Positions 7,627-15,907 of a stretch of 64,000 bases of DNA are shown here, piece after piece. The stretch spans positions 930,001 to 994,000 of the forward strand of contig NZ_CP075338.1 of assembly GCF_023278365.1 (NCBI RefSeq), given 5' to 3'. The stretch is from Epilithonimonas zeae. GTDB lineage: Bacteria; Bacteroidota; Bacteroidia; Flavobacteriales; Weeksellaceae. Below the pieces are notes generated by a model. That model worked only from the letters and a program-made list of their open reading frames with translations. It made no database searches and was not told the DNA's origin. Position 1 is the first letter of the stretch. Each line of letters starts with the position of its first letter. A program made the translations under genes and the position numbers.

Positions 7627-8616
7627 ATGAAACAAATCCTACAATACCTTTTTAATCATCAGACTTTGACGAAAGCCGAAGCCAAAGCCATTTTGATTGA
7701 AATTTCACAAAATAAATTCAATGAAAGTGAGGTCATTTCGTTCATCACCGTTTTCCTAATGAGGACAATTACTTTGGAAGAACTCGAAGGTTTCCGTGAA
7801 GCACTATTGCAACTGGCAAAACCTGTCGATTTGGGAACCAAAGATTTGGTCGATATCGTTGGAACTGGTGGAGATGGAAAAAACACGTTTAACATCTCAA
7901 CTTTGGCGAGTTTCATCGTTGCAGGAACCGGACAAAAAGTCGCTAAGCAAGGTAATTACGGAGCTTCTTCTATTTCCGGCTCGTCTAATGTTTTTGAAGA
8001 ATTGGGTTACAAATTCAAGGATAATTCTGAAGATTTGAAAGCCGATTTGGAAAAGGGAAACATCTGTTTTCTTCACGCACCGCTATTTCATCCCGCTTTG
8101 AAATCTGTTGCACCCTTTAGAAAACAGCTTGGATTGAAGACTTTTTTCAATCTTTTGGGGCCGTTGGTTAATCCTTCGCGTCCTGATTTCACGATGATTG
8201 GCGTGGCAAATCTGGAAATTGCGAGAGTTTATCAATATCTGTTGCAAAAGCAAAAAAGCGAGTTTATGTTGGTTCACGCTTTGGATGGTTATGACGAAAT
8301 TTCCTTAACTGGTGACACCAAAATCTTTAGCAAAACTGGAGAAAAAATCTATTCTGCAGAAGATTTGAAATTCAAAAATGTTTCTCCTGAAAGTATTTTC
8401 GGAGGCGAAAGCAAAGAAGAAGCTGCAAAATTATTCATCAAGATTTTGGAAGGTAATGGAACTGAAGAACAAAACTCTGTCGTTCTTGCCAATGCTTCAA
8501 TTGCTTTGGTAAACACTGGTAAATATGGGAATTATGATGATTGCTTGGCTTTAACAAAAGAAAGTCTGGAAAGCGGAAAAGCACTGAAATCGCTTCGCTC
8601 AATTATTAATGGTTAA
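7627..8616 (+). CDS. trpD: Anthranilate phosphoribosyltransferase
   Basis: This 329-residue enzyme transfers phosphoribose from PRPP to anthranilate. Family blocks are GTGGDGKNTFNIST (PRPP loop), KQGNYGASSISGSSNVFEELG, HPALKSVAPFRKQLGLKTFF, NLLGPLVNP and VHALDGYDE. The frame is open upstream to a TTG at 7546, but that would overlap trpG with repeat-derived sequence. The ATG at 7627 begins the usual MKQILQYLFN helix and was chosen. It is followed by an insertion-like module rather than directly by trpC. Confidence 0.95.
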   Translation: MKQILQYLFNHQTLTKAEAKAILIEISQNKFNESEVISFITVFLMRTITLEELEGFREALLQLAKPVDLGTKDLVDIVGTGGDGKNTFNISTLASFIVAGTGQKVAKQGNYGASSISGSSNVFEELGYKFKDNSEDLKADLEKGNICFLHAPLFHPALKSVAPFRKQLGLKTFFNLLGPLVNPSRPDFTMIGVANLEIARVYQYLLQKQKSEFMLVHALDGYDEISLTGDTKIFSKTGEKIYSAEDLKFKNVSPESIFGGESKEEAAKLFIKILEGNGTEEQNSVVLANASIALVNTGKYGNYDDCLALTKESLESGKALKSLRSIING

Positions 8617-8659
8617 TTGTTAATGATTAGCTAAAACATATTATCAAATAAATTGAAAG

Positions 8660-8702
8660 TTTGTCATTCAGAACGTAGCATTGCGGAGTGAAGAATCTTT
8701 TT
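8660..8702 (+). repeat. Left inverted copy of the TTTGTCATTC...GAAGAATCTTTT element
   Basis: It starts TTTGTCATTC at 8660 and ends GAAGAATCTTTTT at about 8702. The same boundary words occur in reverse complement at 9069-9112, so the two copies bracket the GIY-YIG gene as inverted repeats. Confidence 0.75.
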
Positions 8703-8712
8703 AAATTAAATT

Positions 8713-9021
8713 ATGAAAACTTTAGGAACACATAATTATTATGTTTATATCTTGACGAATAAGAATAAAACAGTTCTTTATATAGGAGTAACTAATGATT
8801 TGAAAGGTAGATTATTCTGGCATATGAATCCTGAATCTCATACTAACCACTTTACATTTAAATATAGATGCTTCTTTTTAATTTATTATGAATTTTTCCA
8901 AGATATAGACCAAGCAATCGCTAGGGAAAAACAATTAAAAGGTTATTCTAGAATCAAAAAAGAAAATCTTATTAAAAATATCAATCCTAATTGGGATTTT
9001 TGGAATGATAAAATTGAATAA
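8713..9021 (+). CDS. GIY-YIG nuclease family protein
   Basis: This 102-residue single-domain protein (UPF0213/YhbQ-like) has the GIY-YIG core: YVYILTNK (residues 10-17, the GIY strand) and LYIGVTNDLKGRL (22-34, YIG plus the following Arg). The helix with the catalytic-type Glu follows (AIAREKQLKGYSRIKKENLI, residues 69-88). The family cuts or binds DNA with one metal ion; the biological role of these stand-alone versions is not established. It lies inside the trp operon between trpD and trpC, in the operon direction. It is flanked on both sides by inverted copies of a roughly 44-bp repeat, which makes it look like a mobile passenger. Confidence 0.88.
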   Translation: MKTLGTHNYYVYILTNKNKTVLYIGVTNDLKGRLFWHMNPESHTNHFTFKYRCFFLIYYEFFQDIDQAIAREKQLKGYSRIKKENLIKNINPNWDFWNDKIE

Positions 9022-9068
9022 ATTTCTAATAAAAATATTATTTCTTTTTCAAACTAAGTATAAAGTCT

Positions 9069-9112
9069 AAAAAGATTCTTCGCTACACTTCGTTTCGCTC
9101 CGAATGACAAAA
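9069..9112 (-). repeat. Right inverted copy of the TTTGTCATTC...GAAGAATCTTTT element
   Basis: It reads AAAAAGATTCTTC ... GAATGACAAAA on the plus strand, the reverse orientation of 8660-8702. The middle, CGCTACACTTCGTTTCGCTC, differs from the left copy. It ends just before trpC and supplies a spurious upstream in-frame ATG at 9104. Confidence 0.75.
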
Positions 9113-9130
9113 TCCAAAAAAGAAAGGAAA

Positions 9131-9901
9131 ATGAACATCCTAAATAAAATTATTGACCGAAAAAGACAGGAAGTTGCAGATGCAAAATCCAAAATCTCTG
9201 TTTTCCAACTGAAAGACTCTGAGTTTTTTGGAAGACCAACTTTTTCGTTAAAAGAAACCATCAAGACAAAATCCGGCATCATCACCGAATTCAAAAGAAA
9301 ATCGCCGAGCAAAGGCATTATCAATGACAAAGTATCACCTTTGGAAGTTGTTTCCCGATATGCAAATTTCGGAGCAAGTGCGGTTTCTATTTTGACAGAC
9401 AAAGATTTTTTCGGTGGAAGTTTTGACGATATTTTGAATGTCAGAAATCATATTAATATTCCGATTCTGAGAAAAGATTTTATGATTGATGAATACCAGT
9501 TTTACGAAGCAAAATCAATTGGGGCGGACGTCATTTTGTTGATTGCTGCTTGCCTTTCCCCAAATCAGGTTTTGGAATTTACAGAATTGGCGCATTCTCT
9601 CAATCTTGAAGTTTTGTTGGAAATCCATTCCGAAGAAGAATTAAAACACATCAATAAAAATGTTGATTTTGTTGGAATTAACAATCGAAATTTGAAAGAT
9701 TTCAAAGTGGATTTGCAACACTCTGTAAATCTAAAAAATCAGCTTCCAAAAGATGTTTTTTCGGTTGCAGAAAGTGGAATTTATAATGAAGAAGACTTTA
9801 AATTTCTGAAAGAAAAAGGTTTTGATGGATTTCTGATGGGCGAATATTTTATGAAAAATGAAAATCCTGGAAAGAAATTCGGAGAATTTGTTTCAAAATG
9901 A
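9131..9901 (+). CDS. trpC: Indole-3-glycerol-phosphate synthase
   Basis: This 256-residue TIM barrel closes CdRP to indole-3-glycerol phosphate. Diagnostic blocks are ITEFKRKSPSKG (residues 51-62), SILTDKDFFGGSF (87-99), PILRKDFMIDEYQ (111-123), LLEIHSEEEL, GINNRNLKDF and VAESGIYNEED. The ATG at 9131 was chosen because it follows AGAAAGGA and begins the normal MNILNKIIDRK helix. The ATG at 9104 lies in the flanking repeat and adds nine Lys-rich residues. Confidence 0.95.
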   Translation: MNILNKIIDRKRQEVADAKSKISVFQLKDSEFFGRPTFSLKETIKTKSGIITEFKRKSPSKGIINDKVSPLEVVSRYANFGASAVSILTDKDFFGGSFDDILNVRNHINIPILRKDFMIDEYQFYEAKSIGADVILLIAACLSPNQVLEFTELAHSLNLEVLLEIHSEEELKHINKNVDFVGINNRNLKDFKVDLQHSVNLKNQLPKDVFSVAESGIYNEEDFKFLKEKGFDGFLMGEYFMKNENPGKKFGEFVSK

Positions 9902-9925
9902 GAATTTAATTATTCAATAATTGCT

Positions 9926-10426
9926 ATGGAAAATAATAGAAGTGAGAATATTAAAAAGTTGGTGAAGCTAATAACAGAAGGTTATGAAGTAGAAGATTTA
10001 AACGATATCGTATCTAATTTGGATCATGCAATTCATCATCCATATGACTACGCCGAAAAAAATGACCTATTATGGCTTTATGAGGTGGACGAGATCAACC
10101 CACTTTCATTGGACTATATAATTCCGTTAGAAATTAATGAAATAGCAATAATTGGTGATAAAATAGATGAAATACACGACCAAATCGGTGATATTATCGA
10201 AGAATTACCTGAGTTTCCTATTTACAAAAAAATGACTGCCAAAGAATACTTTTTCTGGTTAGATGATGTTTTGTCCGAAAGCAACGAAGAAATTCTTGAA
10301 ATTGGGAAAAGTTTTGGTGATGACCTGACACTATTCTTGGTGTATAAAAAAAATACGGATGAGATTATCAAGATCTGTCAACAGTTCGATTTGAAATGTT
10401 CAAATCCGAAAAATTCTCTTTATTAA
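9926..10426 (+). CDS. Acidic hypothetical protein inside the trp operon
   Basis: This 166-residue protein is not confidently recognised. It is strongly acidic (many Asp/Glu, for example GDKIDEIHDQIGDIIEELPE near 85-105). It is probably alpha-rich at the N-terminus, and ends in a GDDLTLFLVYKKNTDEIIKICQQFDL strand-helix unit. That ending faintly recalls DUF6630-type or immunity-like proteins, but this is a weak impression. There is no signal or membrane segment. It sits 24 bp after trpC and 10 bp before trpF, so it must be co-transcribed with the operon. Confidence 0.6.
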   Translation: MENNRSENIKKLVKLITEGYEVEDLNDIVSNLDHAIHHPYDYAEKNDLLWLYEVDEINPLSLDYIIPLEINEIAIIGDKIDEIHDQIGDIIEELPEFPIYKKMTAKEYFFWLDDVLSESNEEILEIGKSFGDDLTLFLVYKKNTDEIIKICQQFDLKCSNPKNSLY

Positions 10427-10436
10427 TAATGAATTT

Positions 10437-11096
10437 ATGACTCAATTAAAACTAAAAGTTTGCGGATTAACAAAACTTGATCAGATTCAGGAACTGATTA
10501 ATTTGAATGTTGATTTCTTGGGATTTATATTTTATGAAAAATCGCCAAGATATGTTCTGAATCATTTAAGTTTGGAGCAAATCTCAGAAATCAATCATCC
10601 AGGAAAGGTTGGCGTTTTTGTAAATGAAGACTTGGAAAAAATTATTAAATTTTCGGAACAAACAAACTTGAATTTCATACAACTTCACGGCCATGAAACG
10701 GAAGATTTCATTTCAGAATTAAAACTAAAATTGAATCCAAAAATTGGAATTATCAAAGTCATTAGAATAGGAAATCAAACATCAGAAGAATTACAAAAAA
10801 CCATCAAACAACAACCAACAACAATCAACTATCTTCTATTCGACACAGATTCCCAAGCTTTTGGCGGAACAGGAAAATCCTTCGATTGGAACATTTTAAA
10901 TGACATCGAAATTCCAATTCCTTATTTTTTAAGTGGCGGAATCTCATTAGAAAACTTCAATCAACTGAAAACTATCAACCATCAACCAATTGCTCTCGAT
11001 ATCAATTCAAAATTTGAAATCGAAGCTGGAAATAAAAATTTAGAAAAAGTAAAAGAATTTTTATTATTAACAAAAAATGAAACATCATCAATATAA
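10437..11096 (+). CDS. trpF: Phosphoribosylanthranilate isomerase
   Basis: This 219-residue TIM-barrel isomerase converts PRA to CdRP. Catalytic Cys9 is in LKVCGLT and the catalytic Asp is at 136 in LLFDTDSQAFGGTGKSFDW. FLGFIFYEKSPRYV (28-41), VGVFVNE, IQLHGHE and YFLSGGISLEN are family blocks. It overlaps the following OsmC gene by 20 bp. Confidence 0.95.
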   Translation: MTQLKLKVCGLTKLDQIQELINLNVDFLGFIFYEKSPRYVLNHLSLEQISEINHPGKVGVFVNEDLEKIIKFSEQTNLNFIQLHGHETEDFISELKLKLNPKIGIIKVIRIGNQTSEELQKTIKQQPTTINYLLFDTDSQAFGGTGKSFDWNILNDIEIPIPYFLSGGISLENFNQLKTINHQPIALDINSKFEIEAGNKNLEKVKEFLLLTKNETSSI

Positions 11097-11544
11097 AAGT
11101 AAAATAGTCTGGACAGGAAACACCGGCGAATCCACGAAAAACTATAGTTCTTATCAAAGGAATTATACAATTTCTGTCGATGGAAAAGCTGACATTTTAG
11201 GCTCATCTGACCCAGCATTTCTTGGAAATCCAGGACTTCATAATCCTGAAGATTTGCTGTTAGCTTCGGTTTCTTCGTGCCATTTGTTGTGGTATCTTCA
11301 TTTTTGTTCTGTGAACAAAATTCTGGTTTTGGAATATGAAGATTTTGCAGAAGGAACAATGGTTGAGAATGAAAACGGAAGTGGAAAATTCAGTGAAATT
11401 ATTTTGAAACCAAGGATTGTTGTTGCTGAAAAAGAAATGATTGAAAAAGCGGTTGAACTTCATCAGAAGGCGAATGAATATTGTTTCATTGCAAATTCTT
11501 TGAACTTTGAAGTGAAGCATCAACCAGAGATAACAACAAAATAA
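11077..11544 (+). CDS. OsmC/Ohr family protein
   Basis: This 155-residue protein shows the OsmC fold, with NPEDLLLASVSSCHLLWYLHFC at about residues 56-77, carrying the first redox Cys at 68. The second Cys is in NEYCFIANSL near residue 137. The family reduces organic hydroperoxides through two cysteines, in the cytosol. It starts inside trpF (20-bp overlap) and is followed 8 bp later by the acetyltransferase gene, so it travels with the operon. No direct role in Trp synthesis is known. Confidence 0.85.
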   Translation: MKHHQYKSKIVWTGNTGESTKNYSSYQRNYTISVDGKADILGSSDPAFLGNPGLHNPEDLLLASVSSCHLLWYLHFCSVNKILVLEYEDFAEGTMVENENGSGKFSEIILKPRIVVAEKEMIEKAVELHQKANEYCFIANSLNFEVKHQPEITTK

Positions 11545-11552
11545 ATTGAGAA

Positions 11553-12086
11553 ATGCAGTATTCTATTAAAAAATCAGAAGATTTATCTGACCAAGAAATT
11601 GATTTAATTTTGAAATCTTGGAAAATAGAAGATTGGTTGGAGCTGGATTCTTCGAGTTTCAAAATGAAATTTGAAAAATCTGAATTTCATCTTTTAGAAA
11701 TTGATGAAAGAATAGTTTCGCTGGCAAGAATCAATTTTGATTTTAAATTTGAAATACAAAAGAATCTATATTGTTTTGCTGAACTTGTAGGATTGGTTTC
11801 TTTAGAAAAAGCGAAAGGATATGGTAGCTTATTGCTTAATAAAATGGTAACAAATCTAAAAGAGAGAGAAATTGAAACCATAGGATTTTGTAAATTGGAA
11901 TTAAGACCATTTTATGAAAGGAATGACATCCAAATCCTTTATGGAAAGGGAATTTTCATAACAGAATTTGATAATAATAAATGGATAGATTCCGATGACG
12001 ATGATATTTTAATCATCAATACTTCCGAAGAAAACATCAATATATTACGAAGTCTGAATGAACAGAATAAAGCAATTTTAATATAA
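11553..12086 (+). CDS. GNAT-like acetyltransferase
   Basis: This 177-residue protein has a GNAT core: a beta strand pair (EFHLLEIDERIVSLARINF), then CFAELVGLVSLEKAKGYGSLLLNKMVTNLKE. This holds the acetyl-CoA pyrophosphate-loop pattern (KAKGYGS) at about residues 90-96. The C-terminal half is acidic (DSDDDD) and less typical. The substrate is unknown. It lies between osmC-like and trpB in the operon orientation. Confidence 0.65.
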   Translation: MQYSIKKSEDLSDQEIDLILKSWKIEDWLELDSSSFKMKFEKSEFHLLEIDERIVSLARINFDFKFEIQKNLYCFAELVGLVSLEKAKGYGSLLLNKMVTNLKEREIETIGFCKLELRPFYERNDIQILYGKGIFITEFDNNKWIDSDDDDILIINTSEENINILRSLNEQNKAILI

Positions 12087-12110
12087 CGACTTAGAAAAAT
12101 TTAAGAATAA

Positions 12111-13289
12111 ATGAACTTTCAAAACCCAGATAAAAACGGTTATTACGGCGATTTTGGCGGAGCTTTCATCCCCGAAATGCTTTACCCAAACGTTGCCGAA
12201 TTACAGGAAAAATATATCCAAATCATCGAATCGGAAGAGTTCCAAGATGAATTTCAGGATTTGCTGAAGAACTATGTTGGCCGCGCTACTCCACTCTATT
12301 TCGCAAAAAATCTGAGCGAAAAACACCAGACTCAAATCTATCTAAAAAGAGAAGATCTGAATCACACAGGAGCGCACAAAATCAACAATGCGTTGGGACA
12401 AGCTTTATTAGCCAAAAAACTCGGAAAACATAGAATCATTGCAGAAACCGGAGCCGGACAACACGGTGTTGCAACCGCTACAGCTTGTGCTTTACTCGGT
12501 TTGGAATGTATTGTTTATATGGGCGAAGTCGATATCCAAAGACAAGCGCCGAACGTTGCCAGAATGAAAATGTTGGGCGCAACAGTAATTCCTGCAACTT
12601 CGGGCTCCAAAACTTTGAAAGATGCTGTGAATGAAGCTTTGAGAGATTGGATTAATAATCCTTCCACTACACATTACATTATCGGAAGTGTAGTTGGCCC
12701 ACATCCGTTTCCTGATTTGGTAGCGAGATTTCAAAGTATCATTTCAAAAGAAATCAAAGGGCAACTGAATGAAAAAATCGGTAGAGAAAATCCGGATTAT
12801 GTGATTGCCTGCGTTGGAGGCGGGAGTAATGCAGCAGGAACTTTCTATCATTTCGTGAACGAGGAAAATGTGAAAATCATTGCAGCGGAAGCTGGTGGTT
12901 TAGGCGTTGATTCAGGGAAATCAGCTGCGACTACTTTTCTTGGAACATTAGGAATTTTGCACGGAAGTCAAAGCCTTGTGATGCAGACTGAGGACGGACA
13001 GGTTATTGAACCACACTCGATTTCTGCAGGTTTGGATTATCCGGGAATTGGGCCGATGCACGCTAACCTTTTTAATCAAAAAAGAGCAGAATTTTTCAGC
13101 ATTAATGATGATGAAGCTTTGAAATCTGCTTTTGAGCTGACAAAAATCGAAGGTATTATTCCCGCTTTGGAGAGTGCGCACGCTTTGGCTGTTTTGGACA
13201 AAAAGAAATTTGAAAAAGAAGATGTGGTCGTGATTTGTTTGAGTGGGCGTGGCGATAAGGATATGGAAACGTATTTGAAACATCTTTAA
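12111..13289 (+). CDS. trpB: Tryptophan synthase beta chain
   Basis: This 392-residue PLP enzyme joins indole and serine. The PLP lysine is Lys90 in [16 protein letters not shown] and the catalytic Glu is Glu112 in [11 protein letters not shown]. The phosphate loop is [12 protein letters not shown], and the C-terminal CLSGRGDKD is typical. Length and all blocks match canonical TrpB1, which pairs with TrpA. The 86-bp gap to trpA is filled by a hairpin repeat. Confidence 0.97.
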   Translation: MNFQNPDKNGYYGDFGGAFIPEMLYPNVAELQEKYIQIIESEEFQDEFQDLLKNYVGRATPLYFAKNLSEKHQTQIYLKREDLNHTGAHKINNALGQALLAKKLGKHRIIAETGAGQHGVATATACALLGLECIVYMGEVDIQRQAPNVARMKMLGATVIPATSGSKTLKDAVNEALRDWINNPSTTHYIIGSVVGPHPFPDLVARFQSIISKEIKGQLNEKIGRENPDYVIACVGGGSNAAGTFYHFVNEENVKIIAAEAGGLGVDSGKSAATTFLGTLGILHGSQSLVMQTEDGQVIEPHSISAGLDYPGIGPMHANLFNQKRAEFFSINDDEALKSAFELTKIEGIIPALESAHALAVLDKKKFEKEDVVVICLSGRGDKDMETYLKHL

Positions 13290-13293
13290 ATCT

Positions 13294-13370
13294 GTAAAAT
13301 GTAAAACGTATTAATGTATTTATGAGTCTCAATCGTTAATACATTTTACGTGAATACTTTAATACATTAA
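13294..13370. repeat. Self-complementary spacer between trpB and trpA
   Basis: GTAAAATGTA (13294-13303) pairs perfectly with TACATTTTAC (13340-13349). TTAATGTATT (13311-13320) pairs with AATACATTAA (13361-13370). The spacer is built from taatacattttac-type words. It has no T tract, so it is not an obvious terminator, and trpA presumably remains in the operon. Confidence 0.6.
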
Positions 13371-13375
13371 TCAAA

Positions 13376-14110
13376 ATGAAAAAACTAAACATATACTTTA
13401 CAGCAGGCGTTCCAAAGTTGGAAGACACCGGAAAAATCGCTAAACTGATTCAGGAATCGGGAGCAGATATGATGGAAATCGGGATTCCTTATTCTGATCC
13501 TGTTGCAGACGGACCTGTGATTCAGGAGGCGCATTCTCTGGCTTTGAAAAACGGAATGTCTATCAAAAAACTATTCGAGCAATTAGCCGAAATCAAAGAT
13601 TCGGTTACAATTCCTAAAATATTAATGGGTTATCTTAATCCTGTTCTTCAGTTTGGGTTTGACAACTTTTGTCAGAAATGTGCAGAAGTTGGTGTTTCAG
13701 GATTAATCATCCCGGATTTGCCACCCATTGAATTTGAAAATAAATATGGCGAAATCCTCAAAAAACACAATTTGAATTTCACTTTCCTGGTAACGCCCGA
13801 AACTTCGGAAAAACGCATCAAATATCTGGATTCTTTGAGTTCCGGATTCCTATATGCTGTTTCCAGCTCATCGACAACCGGAAACGACAATGCTGTTCTC
13901 AAGAACGAAAATTACCTTGACAGACTGGCTTCATTAAACTTGACCAATCCAGTTTTCATCGGTTTTGGAATCAAAAATAAATCTGATTTTGAGAATGTAA
14001 CAGAAAAAGCACAAGGCGGCATTATCGGAACAGCTTTTGTGAAAATTCTTCTGGAAAATCAAGATTGGGAATCTAAAGCAGAAAGCTTTATCCAAAGTGT
14101 AAAGAATTAA
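13376..14110 (+). CDS. trpA: Tryptophan synthase alpha chain
   Basis: This 244-residue TIM barrel cleaves indole-3-glycerol phosphate and passes indole to TrpB. The catalytic Glu34 and Asp45 are in MEIGIPYSDPVADGPVIQ. Further blocks are KILMGYLNPV, GLIIPDLPPIE, VSSSSTTG and GFGIKNKSD. It is the last gene of the operon and is followed directly by a strong terminator. Confidence 0.96.
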   Translation: MKKLNIYFTAGVPKLEDTGKIAKLIQESGADMMEIGIPYSDPVADGPVIQEAHSLALKNGMSIKKLFEQLAEIKDSVTIPKILMGYLNPVLQFGFDNFCQKCAEVGVSGLIIPDLPPIEFENKYGEILKKHNLNFTFLVTPETSEKRIKYLDSLSSGFLYAVSSSSTTGNDNAVLKNENYLDRLASLNLTNPVFIGFGIKNKSDFENVTEKAQGGIIGTAFVKILLENQDWESKAESFIQSVKN

Positions 14111-14113
14111 TAA

Positions 14114-14149
14114 AAAAAGCAGTCTTACTAAGAAATAAGACTGCTTTTT
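14114..14149. terminator. Terminator at the end of the trp operon
   Basis: AAAAAGCAGTCTTA (14114-14127) pairs with TAAGACTGCTTTTT (14136-14149), with an 8-nt loop. T-rich sequence follows on the plus strand and an A run precedes it, so it can serve both trpA and the convergent SDR gene. Confidence 0.9.
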
Positions 14150-14153
14150 ATTT

Positions 14154-15047
14154 TTAGAAGAAATATTGATTCAGTTCTTCAACAAAACTTTTTTCAGAAG
14201 GATTCCATCCTAATTTTTCCCGAGTCTGTAAATTTGTTGCCGGACAATTTTCCTGCACAAAGTACGTCATCCAGGTAAAATATTCCGGTGCTTCTTCTAT
14301 AGACAAAGATTTTACAGGAATATTTAGTTTTTCACCTATCAGTTCTGCAAATTCTTTCATTGATAATGGTTTATCATTACTAACGGCATTATATCTCGCT
14401 CCAGTTTCTCCTTTTTCAAGTGCCAAACGAAATAATTTTGCAGCATCAACACGATGAACAGCAGGCCAGACATTATTTCCCTCTCCGATGTAAGCCGCTA
14501 ATCCCTTAGCCTTCGCGAGTTCTGCCAACATCACTCCGAAACCTCCTTTGAAACCCGATTCGGAATTACCGTAAACACTGGGAGAAAGACGAACAATAGA
14601 TGCCCTAACACCGGATTGTGATAAATCTGCGAAAGCTTTTTCAGAGAATCTGATTGATTCTGCCGGTGCCTTACTGTCCTCTGTGATTTTCCCGTCGATA
14701 AGTGGAAGTCCTAAAGTTCCACCTGTCACCACAATGGATTTATCGGTTCCTTTCAATACTTCGCCCATTGCTTCAATGGCTTTCTGGTCTTTGAGCGCAT
14801 TAGTCTGGTAATCAGAAAAATCGTGGATAAAAGCTGTATGAATAACGCCATCTGCCTCTCTTGCTCCTTTTTGTAAAATATCAAGACTTTCCAAATCTCC
14901 CATCAAAACTTCTGCTCCAGCTTCTCTGATGGATTTTGCAGATTCTTCCGAACGCGCCAATCCAACTACCTGATGGCCATTTACTAATAATTCTTTTACT
15001 ACTGCTGAGCCTACAAATCCTGAAGCTCCCGTTACAAATACTTTCAT
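14154..15047 (-). CDS. NAD(P)-dependent SDR/epimerase family protein
   Basis: This 297-residue Rossmann protein begins MKVFVTGASGFVGSAVVKELL, the atypical or extended SDR nucleotide loop (TGASGFVG, residues 6-13). A conserved GDLES turn follows near residue 51, and RLSPSVYGNSESGF near 155 holds the YG of the family active region. No classical YxxxK is obvious. The substrate is unknown, and it is probably a cytosolic reductase. It is divergent from a Crp/Fnr regulator, which may control it (inference from adjacency). Confidence 0.8.
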   Translation of the reverse strand: MKVFVTGASGFVGSAVVKELLVNGHQVVGLARSEESAKSIREAGAEVLMGDLESLDILQKGAREADGVIHTAFIHDFSDYQTNALKDQKAIEAMGEVLKGTDKSIVVTGGTLGLPLIDGKITEDSKAPAESIRFSEKAFADLSQSGVRASIVRLSPSVYGNSESGFKGGFGVMLAELAKAKGLAAYIGEGNNVWPAVHRVDAAKLFRLALEKGETGARYNAVSNDKPLSMKEFAELIGEKLNIPVKSLSIEEAPEYFTWMTYFVQENCPATNLQTREKLGWNPSEKSFVEELNQYFF

Positions 15048-15080
15048 ATTTTTAAATTTGTTTTGTTAAAATTTCTAATA

Positions 15081-15088
15081 CAAATTTA
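15081..15088 (-). promoter_or_regulatory. TAnnTTTG -7 box for the SDR gene
   Basis: TAAATTTG on the minus strand, 33 nt before the SDR ATG, in the shared divergent region 15048-15183. Confidence 0.5.
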
Positions 15089-15183
15089 GCTTGGAATCAA
15101 TAGCAAAAACGAGGTCATTTGACACAATTTTTATATTAATCCAATAAAAAGAATTAATTTTAATCATAATTTCAATTTGGAAA

Positions 15184-15771
15184 ATGTCCGAGATTTTAAA
15201 AAATTACTTTCAGAAAGTACTTCCCGATTTCACAGAAGAAAAGTTCAATTTCATTTTATATAAAAGTCAATTGATAAAGCTCCAGCGTAAAGAAACTGTG
15301 TGCAAACAAGGCGAAGTCTGTAATCTGAAAATCTTTGTTGCCAAAGGGCTTTTGCGTAATTATTCTGTCTCCGAAGATGGCAATGAACATATTCTCCAGT
15401 TCGTGAACGAAATGTCCTGGACGACAGATCCGGAAAGCTTTTATAACAATTCGCCTTCAAAACTGACGATTGAAGCAATGGAATCTTCGGAAATCTTTGC
15501 TTTTAATCTTGAAGATTTTGCTGAACTGAGAGAACAAATCCCTGAACTTAATATTTTTGTAGAAAATATCCTGACAAGAAAATCAATGGAAATCCACAAA
15601 CGGCTTTTGATGAACATTAGTAGTAGTCCGGAAGAGAAATACCTTGATTTTATCAATACTTACCCTGATATTTTCAATAGAGTTCCTTTGCATATGGTGG
15701 CTTCTTATCTGGGACTTTCCAGAGAAACTTTGTCTCGTGTCCGAAGGAATATTTTAAAAACTGTTTTGTAA
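15184..15771 (+). CDS. Crp/Fnr family transcriptional regulator
   Basis: This 195-residue protein has an N-terminal cyclic-nucleotide-binding-like beta roll (residues about 20-120: RKETVCKQGEVCNLKIFVAKGLLRNY) and a C-terminal helix-turn-helix (VPLHMVASYLGLSRETLSRVRR, about 166-187). It belongs to the CRP/FNR superfamily. It lacks an Fnr-type Cys cluster, so the ligand is unknown. It is divergent from the SDR gene, with 136 bp between them. Confidence 0.85.
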   Translation: MSEILKNYFQKVLPDFTEEKFNFILYKSQLIKLQRKETVCKQGEVCNLKIFVAKGLLRNYSVSEDGNEHILQFVNEMSWTTDPESFYNNSPSKLTIEAMESSEIFAFNLEDFAELREQIPELNIFVENILTRKSMEIHKRLLMNISSSPEEKYLDFINTYPDIFNRVPLHMVASYLGLSRETLSRVRRNILKTVL

Positions 15772-15798
15772 TATTAAAGATATACATAAAAAATTATC

Positions 15799-15860
15799 AC
15801 AGATCTGACTATTTGAGCAAATTCTATCATCTGCTTAATTAGTTAAATCTGCGAGAGATA
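15799..15860. repeat. Dispersed AAATCTGCGAGA-type repeat
   Basis: ATTTGAGCAAATTCTA followed about 25 nt later by AAATCTGCGAGAGA. The same two words, in the same order and spacing class, recur at 24846-24912. Confidence 0.5.
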
Positions 15861-15870
15861 AAAACCCAAC

Positions 15871-15903
15871 AAAAAAGAGTTTCAAAACCTGAAACTCTTT
15901 TTT
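15871..15903. terminator. Bidirectional terminator
   Basis: AAAAAAGAGTTTCA / TGAAACTCTTTTTT with a 5-nt loop, lying between the convergent Crp/Fnr and holin-like genes. Confidence 0.85.
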
Positions 15904-15907
15904 TATT

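Noticed and set aside
9104-9130. Upstream ATG start for trpC
   Set aside because: It lies inside the flanking repeat and adds a Lys-rich tail not typical of TrpC. The ATG at 9131 has a purine-rich stretch before it.
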